Shown piece after piece: positions 42,583 through 51,248 of a stretch of DNA of 64,000 nt (its first letter is position 1; each line of letters begins with the position of its first letter). A program made the position numbers and the translations under genes. Below the pieces are notes generated by a model. That model saw only the letters and a program-made list of their open reading frames with translations. It had not been told where the DNA came from and ran no database searches. Source of the DNA: JACKHO01 sp041398745. GTDB lineage: Bacteria; Planctomycetota; Planctomycetia; Planctomycetales; Planctomycetaceae. The stretch is taken from the NCBI GenBank assembly GCA_041398745.1, contig JAWKUB010000003.1, positions 806,001 through 870,000 of the forward strand, read 5' to 3'.

Positions 42583-44742
42583 ATGAAACGTTCCGAACAT
42601 TTGCAGCGTCTGCGAAAAATGCTTCAGCAGGTCACACCGGAAAGCAGCCTGGAGTCCATGAGCTCAGGCACCAGTCTGGAATCCATGGGGCTGGCTGAAC
42701 AGGACATGGAACTGGCTAAGTCGGGACTGGAGTCCCTCACGGCATCTGGCACGCGCGACCTCGAAGATGACTCCATCAGCGAGGATGAACAGCATGTCCT
42801 TGAGGCGATCATCCTGCCGCGCGAGCGGCCCGTGGTCAATATCATCAACAATACGTTTGAAGTCCCACCTGCACCCTGGAAGCACTTTGGGTCGGGGCAG
42901 CTGAAGAAGAATCTCGAAAGCGTCATTCCGTCCATTGGTCGTGTCGAGGTGCCAGACCACCCCCAAATTCCGTACGCTGGGACTGGCTTCGTGGTTGGTC
43001 CAAACCTGATGATGACCAACCGGCACGTGGCCGAGATCTTCGCCTTTGGGCTGGGATCAAAGAAACTGGCGTTCAAACCAGGCCAGACGGCTGGGGTTGA
43101 TTTCAAACGGGAAATCATCCCGACAGGCGGCGACCCCGTCATCCTGACCGTCGAGAAGGTCATGATGATTCACCCCTTCTGGGATATGGCATTACTGAAG
43201 GTAAGTGGACTGGGAGATGGCCATCCGGCCCTGAACCTCTCGGTGAAATCTCCCGAGGATTTGCTGGATGAAGAAATCGCAGTTGTCGGATACCCCGCGC
43301 AGGACCCTCGCAACCAGGTCGAACTTCAGAACCGAATCTTTGGTGGCGTCTTCAACGTTAAGCGGCTGCAGCCCGGTCGGCTGAAGGAGCGTTCCACTCT
43401 GAACAGCTTCGGCCACAAGGTCAGCGCCCTCACACATGATGCCTCCACCCTGGGCGGGAACTCCGGTTCAGCCGTCATTCATGCCGCCACAGGAGAGGTT
43501 GTGGCGTTGCACTTTGCCGGGATTTACTTGAAGGCGAACTACGCCGTCCCGGCGTTCGAGCTGGCCCGCGACAGCAAGGTGGTTGACCTTGGAGTGAACT
43601 TCGGGACTCCAGCCCCCGCTTCCACGACGGAATGGAACAGCTTCTGGAATCAGGCTGATGGTGGGGAGGAGTCTCCGTCCCCAGCTCCCATGCCCCCGGT
43701 CAATCCACCTGATGACTCCAAGTCGCCACCAACTCGGTCCACGTCCTGGACCATCCCGGTTCAGATTACCGTCTCGCTCGGTGACATCACTGGGGGAGCC
43801 GCCCCCTCGGTCATTGCAAAGGTCCAGCAGGACGAAGACCAACCAACGTCACGACTGGATGAAGGGCTGTTTGGAGGGAAGTCCGAGGAAACAATCCGGC
43901 AGGGGTACGCCAAGTTCAATGGGTCGACACTGTCGACCAATGGGTTCCAATGGATCAATGCGTTGAATTGCGTGGATGCCAGCAACCTGTCGTATGACGA
44001 TGACAACGCGGTCAAACGGCAGGCACGAAAATGGCAGCTTGAAACCTGTGACCCGGTGCACCGGGACAGCACACACTGTTTCGTGGCATCAACCGCCGAC
44101 ACAATTCTCATTGCCTTCCGGGGCACGAAGCAACTGGCCAACTGGTTGACCAACCTGAACGTGCTGGGGACCACGCTGCCAGGTAAGGGCCGGGTGCACC
44201 GGGGATTCCTCATGGCCTTCCGGACTGTGAAAGACCGGATCGAGGACCTCGTTTCTTCACTGGGAACGACTGGTAAGAAAGTCGTGCTGACCGGCCACAG
44301 TCTCGGTGGAGCACTGGCGACCATTGCAGCCGCAGAGTGGAACGGGCAACTTCCGATTTCGGCGGTCTACACCTACGGCCAGCCAGCCGTGGGTGATGGC
44401 ACGTTCCGGACCTTCATGAACTCCAGCTTCGCCGGCAAGTTCTTCAGGTTCGTGAATGATGACGACATTGTCCCCCGCGTGCCGCCAGGGTATGTCCACG
44501 TCGGTCAGCTGTTCCACTTCGACGCTGGCAACAACGTCAGTCATGAAGCAGTCGGAGCAACCGAGTCAGCGGAAGAGGAAACGCCAACCATGACCGAAGC
44601 ACAGTTCCGCAACTTGCAGGACATGCTCGCCGCCGAACAAAGCGGCAACACACAAGAGAGTGTCGGCCTGGAAGGATTCTTCCCCAGCGTGTCCGATCAC
44701 GGCATGGACAAGTACATGGGTAAGGTGATGGCGAACCTGTAG
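42583..44742 (+). CDS. trypsin-like serine protease fused to class 3 lipase
   Basis: A 719-residue, apparently cytoplasmic two-enzyme protein. The ATG at 42583 has GGAG 8 nt upstream and no signal peptide follows. Residues 1-80 are acidic with a repeated SLESM motif. The trypsin-like domain (about 115-340) has catalytic His148 in MTNRHVAE, Asp201 in HPFWDMALLK and Ser294 in LGGNSGSAV. A Pro/Ser-rich linker (about 345-390) leads to a lipase class 3 alpha/beta hydrolase (about 440-719): AFRGT, nucleophile Ser573 in TGHSLGGALAT, Asp near 628 in NDDDIVPRVPP, and His706 in SDHGMDKY. Both triads look complete. It is not in an obvious operon; the parS site follows 29 bp after the stop. Function is unknown; a regulated self-directed or defence effector is one idea. 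Confidence 0.85.
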   Translation: MKRSEHLQRLRKMLQQVTPESSLESMSSGTSLESMGLAEQDMELAKSGLESLTASGTRDLEDDSISEDEQHVLEAIILPRERPVVNIINNTFEVPPAPWKHFGSGQLKKNLESVIPSIGRVEVPDHPQIPYAGTGFVVGPNLMMTNRHVAEIFAFGLGSKKLAFKPGQTAGVDFKREIIPTGGDPVILTVEKVMMIHPFWDMALLKVSGLGDGHPALNLSVKSPEDLLDEEIAVVGYPAQDPRNQVELQNRIFGGVFNVKRLQPGRLKERSTLNSFGHKVSALTHDASTLGGNSGSAVIHAATGEVVALHFAGIYLKANYAVPAFELARDSKVVDLGVNFGTPAPASTTEWNSFWNQADGGEESPSPAPMPPVNPPDDSKSPPTRSTSWTIPVQITVSLGDITGGAAPSVIAKVQQDEDQPTSRLDEGLFGGKSEETIRQGYAKFNGSTLSTNGFQWINALNCVDASNLSYDDDNAVKRQARKWQLETCDPVHRDSTHCFVASTADTILIAFRGTKQLANWLTNLNVLGTTLPGKGRVHRGFLMAFRTVKDRIEDLVSSLGTTGKKVVLTGHSLGGALATIAAAEWNGQLPISAVYTYGQPAVGDGTFRTFMNSSFAGKFFRFVNDDDIVPRVPPGYVHVGQLFHFDAGNNVSHEAVGATESAEEETPTMTEAQFRNLQDMLAAEQSGNTQESVGLEGFFPSVSDHGMDKYMGKVMANL

Positions 44743-44771
44743 GGAGAGCTGACGGCTCATCACTGTAACTT

Positions 44772-44787
44772 TGTTTCACGTGAAACC
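44772..44787. promoter_or_regulatory. near-perfect parS (ParB-binding) site
   Basis: TGTTTCACGTGAAACC differs from the bacterial parS consensus TGTTTCACGTGAAACA only at the last base. It is intergenic, between the protease-lipase gene and a small minus-strand gene. No parA or parB gene is in the window. Confidence 0.75.
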
Positions 44788-44795
44788 GGCGGTCT

Positions 44796-44823
44796 CGGGA
44801 GGGCGAGGTTCCTACCGAGTCGC
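44796..44823 (+). repeat. planctomycete GC-rich repeat (EGEAPAEP type), copy A
   Basis: CGGGAGGGCGAGGTTCCTAC followed by CGAGTCGC. It is a diverged copy of the element at 61472-61500 (GGGAGGGCGAGGCTCCCGCC) and, in reverse, at 45074-45100. All are between genes. Confidence 0.65.
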
Positions 44824-44834
44824 CATCATAGTGA

Positions 44835-45026
44835 TCAGGCCCGAATGGTTCCGTCGTGATCTCCCTCATTAAGTCGCTGACAAATCTGTTCGGCCTGTTC
44901 CCACGTCTTGCAGGCAATGCGAACTTTTCGCTTGCCGGTGAGTTTGTTCATTACCAATGGAGTCCCCGCCATGCTGCGGATGATTTCGTAGGGCCCCGCA
45001 TTTTCTGGAATAATGAATATGGTCAT
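44835..45026 (-). CDS. small conserved-looking protein, unknown
   Basis: A 63-residue basic/acidic small protein starting MTIFIIPENAGPYEIIRSMAG and containing VMNKLTGKRKVRIACKTWEQAEQICQRLNEGDHDG. The ATG at 45026 is preferred because the upstream extension runs into a dispersed repeat. Pattern 'W-x-x-A-x-x-x-C-x-x-L-N' suggests a small alpha/beta fold. I do not recognise a family. It stands alone between a parS site and the repeat cluster. Confidence 0.5.
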   Translation of the reverse strand: MTIFIIPENAGPYEIIRSMAGTPLVMNKLTGKRKVRIACKTWEQAEQICQRLNEGDHDGTIRA

Positions 45027-45073
45027 TGTTCTTGCTTTCACACTCAATTGAAGTGGCGGCGCGTAAGCGACCA

Positions 45074-45100
45074 TGCGGCTCAGCGGGAGTTTCGCCCGCT
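45074..45100 (-). repeat. planctomycete GC-rich repeat, copy B (inverted)
   Basis: On the minus strand it reads GGGCGAAACTCCCGCTGAGC followed by CGCA, matching the copies at 44796 and 61472. Accidental plus-strand translation is GSAGVSPA, a string often seen in mis-called planctomycete ORFs. Confidence 0.65.
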
Positions 45101-45136
45101 GGTATTGTCCTCAACAAAGGCGTTGCGACAGGGTCT

Positions 45137-45276
45137 GTAGGCCGGACCGGAGCAAACGGAATTGATGCCGGAACTACGGCCGCCAGGAAACCGCTGTTCG
45201 AATTGTCACAAGGTAGAATGCTCAAACGGTGTTTGCGCAGTTCCGGCATTGGCGAGCGGCCTGCGTTCCGGCCTAC
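45137..45276. repeat. inverted pair of GTAGGCCGGA-N-TGCCGGAACT repeats
   Basis: The left arm at 45137-45175 reads GTAGGCCGGA, a 19-nt spacer and TGCCGGAACT. The right arm at 45239-45276 is its reverse complement pattern AGTTCCGGCA...TCCGGCCTAC, with an 18-nt spacer. The pair would form a long interrupted hairpin. A third copy lies at 29456-29493. Confidence 0.65.
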
Positions 45277-45293
45277 GGATAATCGAATGCGAA

Positions 45294-46190
<897 letters not shown>

Positions 46191-46278
46191 ACCGGGCAAT
46201 TACACCAAGAGGGACGTACTTACTGAGTACGTACAGAGTGGACAAAACGACAGGAGAATCTCTGGAAGTGGGAACACA

Positions 46279-46299
46279 GACAGGAATGTCCGTGCCACC
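46279..46299. repeat. 21-bp dispersed intergenic repeat, copy 2
   Basis: Identical over 21 bp to 40245-40265. It lies in the 156-bp gap between the DUF58 gene and the next minus-strand gene. Confidence 0.7.
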
Positions 46300-46346
46300 A
46301 TTGTTGGGAACTGATTCCGAAAATGCATCATACGGGGGATGGCCGC

Positions 46347-46928
46347 TCAGGAAAACATGGTCTTCAGGTGGGACAGGAATTCGTCAACCAGCGGCTTTGG
46401 CCCGGGGCCCAAATTGCAGTGCGTGCCCTCCTGCGTCCATTCGCACAGCATGGTTGTCGTGTTGCCTTCCAGGTCAATGGAGCGTTCGAGAGTGAAGTAA
46501 CGGGCTGAGGCGGCTTTCATGGCTTCCGGGGTGAGGTCGGTTGTTTGTAGGATGATAGCCACGAAGTAGGCCTCTGGCGGGGCAACTGTTGCGGGCATTT
46601 CGACCACAGCGACTGGCATACCGGCGAGACGCTTGCAATGGATATTCCAAGTGCCAAAGTCACCAACAGGTTCTCCGTTTTCCACGCACCACTCGTTCAC
46701 CTGCTGGGCCAGAGCGTCGAGAAACTCGCTGGCCTTGGCATCACCGAGGACTGCAATCGTTGCTGCGGGATGCTCCAGGGCGTGCTGGCGAAGGGCCATA
46801 TGGGCAAAGCCGTAGTGCCAGTGTCGTCGTTCATGAGCTGGTCCGGTGGACGGTGGGCTCGGTACCCCGTTCTGCGGCGGACGTGAGTCGGGTGATCCGC
46901 CGAACAGATTCTTGAGCCAGCCAAACAT
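46347..46928 (-). CDS. hypothetical protein, unknown
   Basis: A 193-residue soluble protein starting MFGWLKNLFGG, followed by a Pro/Ser-rich disordered stretch (about 12-35) and a folded alpha/beta part containing YGFAHMALRQHALEHPAATIAVLGDAKASEFL and CKRLAGMPVAVVEMPATVAPPEAYFVAIIL. The late segment ARYFTLERSIDLEGNTTTMLCEW is typical of small domains of unknown function. AGGTG lies 8 nt before the ATG. I recognise no family. It is 147 bp upstream of the DUF58 start on the same strand and divergent from uvrB. Confidence 0.6.
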   Translation of the reverse strand: MFGWLKNLFGGSPDSRPPQNGVPSPPSTGPAHERRHWHYGFAHMALRQHALEHPAATIAVLGDAKASEFLDALAQQVNEWCVENGEPVGDFGTWNIHCKRLAGMPVAVVEMPATVAPPEAYFVAIILQTTDLTPEAMKAASARYFTLERSIDLEGNTTTMLCEWTQEGTHCNLGPGPKPLVDEFLSHLKTMFS

Positions 46929-47068
46929 GTGAAATCACCTGAGACCTGAAGTGCTTTGTCGTATCGAGTCGGCTGTCTCGCCGTCCCGTTGGCTGAAGTC
47001 TACACTCTGTGGCGTATCCTCGACAGACGTCCGCCTTACTGACGGTCGTTGCACATCCCCATTTGACC

Positions 47069-49159
47069 ATGCCTGAATTTCGTCTCCATTCCGAATTCGC
47101 TCCCGCCGGTGATCAGCCCGCGGCCATTGATTCGTTGACGAGGGGGCTCACCGAAGGGAAGCGGTCGCAGGTTTTGCTCGGTGCAACCGGGACGGGTAAG
47201 ACGTTCACCATGGCGAACGTCATCGCGAATGTGCAGCGTCCAGCCTTGGTACTCGCCCACAACAAAACGCTCGCCGCTCAGCTGTACTCCGAGTTCACGG
47301 AGTTCTTCCCAGAGAACGCGGTGGCCTACTTTGTGAGCTACTACGACTACTATCAGCCCGAGGCGTACATCCCGCAACGGGACATTTACATTGAGAAGGA
47401 CTCCTCGATCAACGAGGAAATTGATCGCCTGCGACTGCTGGCGACCAGTGCCCTGGCGACGCGGCGAGATGTCATTGTCGTGGCCAGCGTGTCATGCATT
47501 TATGGCCTGGGATCGCCGAAAGACTATCTGGAAATGATGGTCCCGCTTCACGTGGGGAAGGTCATTCCTCGTGACGAGCTACTGCTGAAGCTTGTGGATA
47601 TTCAGTATGAGCGGAACGACATCGACTTCCAGCGCAGCCGGTTTCGGGTGCGGGGAGATGTCATTGAAGTCTGGCCCGCTTATGAGGAATTCGCCTACCG
47701 CATTGAAATGTGGGGTGATGAAATCGAGCGGCTTTCGATTATCGATCCCGTCTCTGGTGTGGGGGAAAAGCCGCAGAATGACGTGTACATTTATCCCGCC
47801 AAGCACTTTGTGCTGCCGCAGAGCCGCATCAACGAGGCACTCGATGAAATCGAGGGGGAACTGCATCAGCAGCTGGCGAAGTTTCAGCAGGAGGGGAAAC
47901 TGCTGGAAGCTCAGCGGTTGTCGGCGCGGACGCGACACGACATCGAAATGATGAAAGAGCTCGGTTACTGCCCGGGGATCGAGAACTATTCGCGGGCCCT
48001 GGCCAAGCGAAAAAAGGGGGAGCCGCCGTTTACGCTCTACGACTTCTTCCCTGAAGATTTCCTGATGTTTGTGGACGAGTCGCATCAAACCGTGCCGCAA
48101 ATCCGTGCGATGTTCAATGGCGACCAGGCGCGCAAGAAGACGCTCGTTGAGCACGGATTCCGTTTGCCGATGGCACTCGACAACCGACCGCTAAAGTTCG
48201 AGGAGTGGGACAAGCGACGCGATCAGGCGATATTCGTTTCGGCCACTCCGTCCGATTGGGAACTGGAAGCAGCGGAAGGAGAAATCGTTCAGCAAATCAT
48301 CAGGCCGACCGGTCTGGTTGATCCTGAAATTGAAATCCGCTCAGCCCGTGGTCAGGTTCCGCATTTGATTGAACAAATCAGAGAACGGAGCCAGGTGGGT
48401 GAGCGGACATTGGTTACCACGTTGACCAAACGGCTCTCCGAAGATTTGGTGACGTATTTGAAAGAAGAAGGGATTCGCTGCGAGTGGCTGCACAGCGAGT
48501 TGGACGCCATTGAACGCGTGGAGGTCTTGCGCGAACTTCGCGAAGGGAAGTTCGATGCGCTCATTGGAGTGAACCTGCTGCGAGAAGGTCTGGATCTGCC
48601 GGAGGTCTCGCTCGTCTGCATTCTCGATGCCGACAAGGAGGGGTTTCTGCGGAGTGAAACAAGCCTCATTCAGACCATTGGCCGCTCGGCCCGAAACGTC
48701 AATTCGAAAGTCATTCTGTATGCAGACAAGGTGACGCCGAGCATGCAGAAGGCGATTGATGAAACGCAGCGCCGCCGCACCATTCAGTTGGAATACAACG
48801 AGAAGCATGGCATTACACCGGAGACAGTGAAGAAGGCCATCAAACGCGGTATCGAAGATGAAATTGCGGCTCGGAAAATCGAGCAACAGGCCACTGGCGA
48901 CACTGATGAAACTCAGTACGTCACGCGAGAATTCATCAACGAACTGGAAGCCGAAATGCTGGTGGCAGCCGAGAATTTGGAGTTCGAGCGAGCGGCGAAT
49001 TTGCGGGATCGAATTCTCGAGTTGAAATCACAAATGGAATCAGGCGGATCGCGTATTGCTGTCAACAAGGAAGACCAATCCAAGTTTGCCAAACCTGGTG
49101 GGGGTCGACGTGGCAAAAAGTCTCGTGGTGACAAACGGTCCAAACGCCCTGGAAGATAA
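47069..49159 (+). CDS. uvrB: excinuclease ABC subunit B
   Basis: UvrB is the damage-verifying helicase-like subunit of nucleotide excision repair; it takes DNA from UvrA2 and recruits UvrC. The 696-residue length is normal. Motifs: Walker A GATGTGKT (38-45), beta-hairpin region YYDYYQPEAYIPQRDIYIEKDSSINEEID, helicase motif II FVDESHQTVPQ, motif V GVNLLREGLDLPEVSLVCILDADKEGFLRS and motif VI QTIGRSARN. The C-terminal UVR motif (FINELEAEMLVAAENLEFERAANLRDRI) that contacts UvrC is present, followed by a Lys/Gly-rich tail. The ATG at 47069 begins the conserved MPEFRLHSEFAPAGDQP; the longer frame is rejected. comB starts 21 bp downstream. Confidence 0.98.
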   Translation: MPEFRLHSEFAPAGDQPAAIDSLTRGLTEGKRSQVLLGATGTGKTFTMANVIANVQRPALVLAHNKTLAAQLYSEFTEFFPENAVAYFVSYYDYYQPEAYIPQRDIYIEKDSSINEEIDRLRLLATSALATRRDVIVVASVSCIYGLGSPKDYLEMMVPLHVGKVIPRDELLLKLVDIQYERNDIDFQRSRFRVRGDVIEVWPAYEEFAYRIEMWGDEIERLSIIDPVSGVGEKPQNDVYIYPAKHFVLPQSRINEALDEIEGELHQQLAKFQQEGKLLEAQRLSARTRHDIEMMKELGYCPGIENYSRALAKRKKGEPPFTLYDFFPEDFLMFVDESHQTVPQIRAMFNGDQARKKTLVEHGFRLPMALDNRPLKFEEWDKRRDQAIFVSATPSDWELEAAEGEIVQQIIRPTGLVDPEIEIRSARGQVPHLIEQIRERSQVGERTLVTTLTKRLSEDLVTYLKEEGIRCEWLHSELDAIERVEVLRELREGKFDALIGVNLLREGLDLPEVSLVCILDADKEGFLRSETSLIQTIGRSARNVNSKVILYADKVTPSMQKAIDETQRRRTIQLEYNEKHGITPETVKKAIKRGIEDEIAARKIEQQATGDTDETQYVTREFINELEAEMLVAAENLEFERAANLRDRILELKSQMESGGSRIAVNKEDQSKFAKPGGGRRGKKSRGDKRSKRPGR

Positions 49160-49180
49160 TCTGTTGCTGAAGTACTCCCG

Positions 49181-49906
49181 ATGAATCTCACCGTCCATTT
49201 GCTGCCTTCGCTCATGTCTGCCCCCGTGCCAGCAGGGCATGTGGCCGTGCTCATTGACATCCTGCGGGCTTCGACAACGATTACGCACGCGTTTGCTCAT
49301 GGCGTGAAAGAAGTATTGCCGTGCCAGACGGTTGAGGCTGCTTTGACTCGAGCGGCGTTGTTGCCGGAACGGCCGCTGCTTGGCGGTGAACGCAAGGCTG
49401 TGCTCATTCCCGGGTTCGACTTGGACAACTCGCCGTTCAGCTACAGCCGGGAACGTGTGTCAGGAAAATCAGTGGTCTTTACGACGACCAATGGGACGCG
49501 CGTATTGGATCAGTGTCGAGACGCCGCCGAGGTTTTGGTCGGCGCGTTTGTAAATCGCGCCGCCGTTGCAAAACGGCTTCGCAACGAATCGCGTCCGATT
49601 CACATTATTTGCGCTGGGACTGATGGGTTTCTCACTGCGGAAGACATTCTATTTGCCGGCGCTTTAGCGACTGACTTGTTACCTGCTCCCGAATCAGCAG
49701 ACGTGCAGACGCAACTCGCGATCGATTTTTGGCACCGTCATGGTCAAAACGAAGACGAATTCCGCACCACCATGATGCAAAGTCGCGGCGGACAAAACCT
49801 TTGCATGCTGGGAAAAGTGCAGGATATTGAGCACGCCATGACGCAAAATCAGTTCGAAGTCGTCCCTTTCTGGACGCCCGACGCCGACCGCTTCTCGGCA
49901 AGCTGA
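49181..49906 (+). CDS. comB: 2-phosphosulfolactate phosphatase family protein
   Basis: A 241-residue ComB-type protein. ComB removes phosphate from 2-phosphosulfolactate, a step of coenzyme M or sulfolactate synthesis. Family blocks are AVLIDILRASTTITHAFAHGVKEVLPC at the N-terminus, LLGGERKAVLIPGFDLDNSPFSY, SVVFTTTNGTRVLD and IICAGTDGFLTAEDILFAG. In bacteria without coenzyme M the real substrate is often unclear, so the family name is safer than the pathway. It is 21 bp after uvrB and probably co-transcribed with it. Confidence 0.9.
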   Translation: MNLTVHLLPSLMSAPVPAGHVAVLIDILRASTTITHAFAHGVKEVLPCQTVEAALTRAALLPERPLLGGERKAVLIPGFDLDNSPFSYSRERVSGKSVVFTTTNGTRVLDQCRDAAEVLVGAFVNRAAVAKRLRNESRPIHIICAGTDGFLTAEDILFAGALATDLLPAPESADVQTQLAIDFWHRHGQNEDEFRTTMMQSRGGQNLCMLGKVQDIEHAMTQNQFEVVPFWTPDADRFSAS

Positions 49907-50155
49907 TGTCAATTCTTGAGTGAAAATCCCCAAAAAACTCGTATTGAGTGAATTCTGCGAAGCGGCGTATATTGCCGATGATGTGGGGGTTTCGAGCATT
50001 TTCGAAGGCCCAAAGTGGACCTGTTCATTGGTCAGGATGCCGTGGCATTCGGGGGGATGAACAGCGTTGCAGGCCATATCAACAGACATTTGGTTGCTCA
50101 ATTCAGTCGGGATTGCCCGCACGAGCCGACCGTCACCCAAGGAGGGAAACGTACA

Positions 50156-51124
50156 ATGAAATCTCAAGGATGGAAGTTGCTCGTAGCGCTGGTCGCAATT
50201 GCGGGCGTGGCAAATGGTCAAGGGGCTATCGACCCGAATTTGAATCCGTATCGGGTACCAAGCCAGCCTGTTAGCGGAAAAATCAAATTGGTTGGCTCCC
50301 TGACAATGGCAGAACTGGGCGCGGTTTGGGCTGATAATTTCCGCAAACTGAATCCGGGTGTGGAAGTCGAAATTGAAGTGAAAGGCGCGGTCAATGCTGT
50401 TTCATCGGTCATCGATGGAGAAGCCTCCTTCGGCATGATGAGTCGGACAATTACCGACGAAGAAGTGCAGGCGTTCCAGCAGAAGTTTGGCTATCCGCCG
50501 ACCGTGTTGACACCTTCACTTGAGCCACTGGCAATTTATGTTCACAAAGACAATCCCATCGAAAGCCTGACACTGGCTCAAGTGGACCAGATTTACTCTG
50601 CGAGCCTGAAGCGTGGTGCCAAGGCTACTGCCAAAACATGGGGGGACGTTGGTGTCACTGGCGAATGGGCCACGACGTCAATTATTCCACTCGGACGCTC
50701 ATCGACGACTGGTTCACAAGTTTTCATGCAACAAGCCGTGCTGGGAGGCGGTGACTTCCGCAGCGATTTGGCTGCTGCCCCAAACAACCTCGACCTGGTA
50801 CAGGCGATTGGGAAAAACAAAGGCGCAATTGGTTTCGCAGGTTCGACCTACCTGATTCCAGAAGTAAAGGCTGTTCCAATTGCCTGGCGTGAAGGCGATC
50901 AAGCATTCTCAATTCACACCGCGGGTTACCCACTTGTTCGTCCCCTACAGCTGGTAATTAATCATCCACCGGGAAAGCAACTTACGCCAGAACAGCGTGA
51001 ATTCCTGACCTACATTTTCAGCCAGCAGGGACAGCAGGCCGTGGTCATTGGAGGATTCTTGTCCGTTCCATCACGCCCCGCTCAGATTGCTCTCGATGCA
51101 GTTGGCATTCATTCCGTGAACTAA
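50156..51124 (+). CDS. PstS-like phosphate/anion-binding periplasmic protein
   Basis: A 322-residue exported substrate-binding protein. A signal peptide (MKSQGWKLLVALVAIAGVANGQ) follows the ATG at 50156, which has GGAGGG 9 nt upstream. The mature part has the PBP-like phosphate-binding pattern: IKLVGSLTMAELGAVWADNFRKLNPGVEVEIEVKGA, GEASFGMMSRTITDEE, LAIYVHKDNPIESLTLAQVDQIYS and IIPLGRSSTTGSQVFMQQAVLGG. It probably binds phosphate or a similar oxyanion. The pstCAB transporter genes are not nearby, so it may be an orphan binding protein as in other planctomycetes. The longer frame upstream is unrelated. Confidence 0.83.
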   Translation: MKSQGWKLLVALVAIAGVANGQGAIDPNLNPYRVPSQPVSGKIKLVGSLTMAELGAVWADNFRKLNPGVEVEIEVKGAVNAVSSVIDGEASFGMMSRTITDEEVQAFQQKFGYPPTVLTPSLEPLAIYVHKDNPIESLTLAQVDQIYSASLKRGAKATAKTWGDVGVTGEWATTSIIPLGRSSTTGSQVFMQQAVLGGGDFRSDLAAAPNNLDLVQAIGKNKGAIGFAGSTYLIPEVKAVPIAWREGDQAFSIHTAGYPLVRPLQLVINHPPGKQLTPEQREFLTYIFSQQGQQAVVIGGFLSVPSRPAQIALDAVGIHSVN

Positions 51125-51248
51125 CAATTTCACGGTCTGATCAGACGGTTGATGATCTCAATCGCTTGTCGCAACGCGTGCCAGTAGTTTTTCTCACAAA
51201 TCATCTCGGTCCGGTCTGGGCCGAAAAAATATCCGCAGGAGCTAGACC

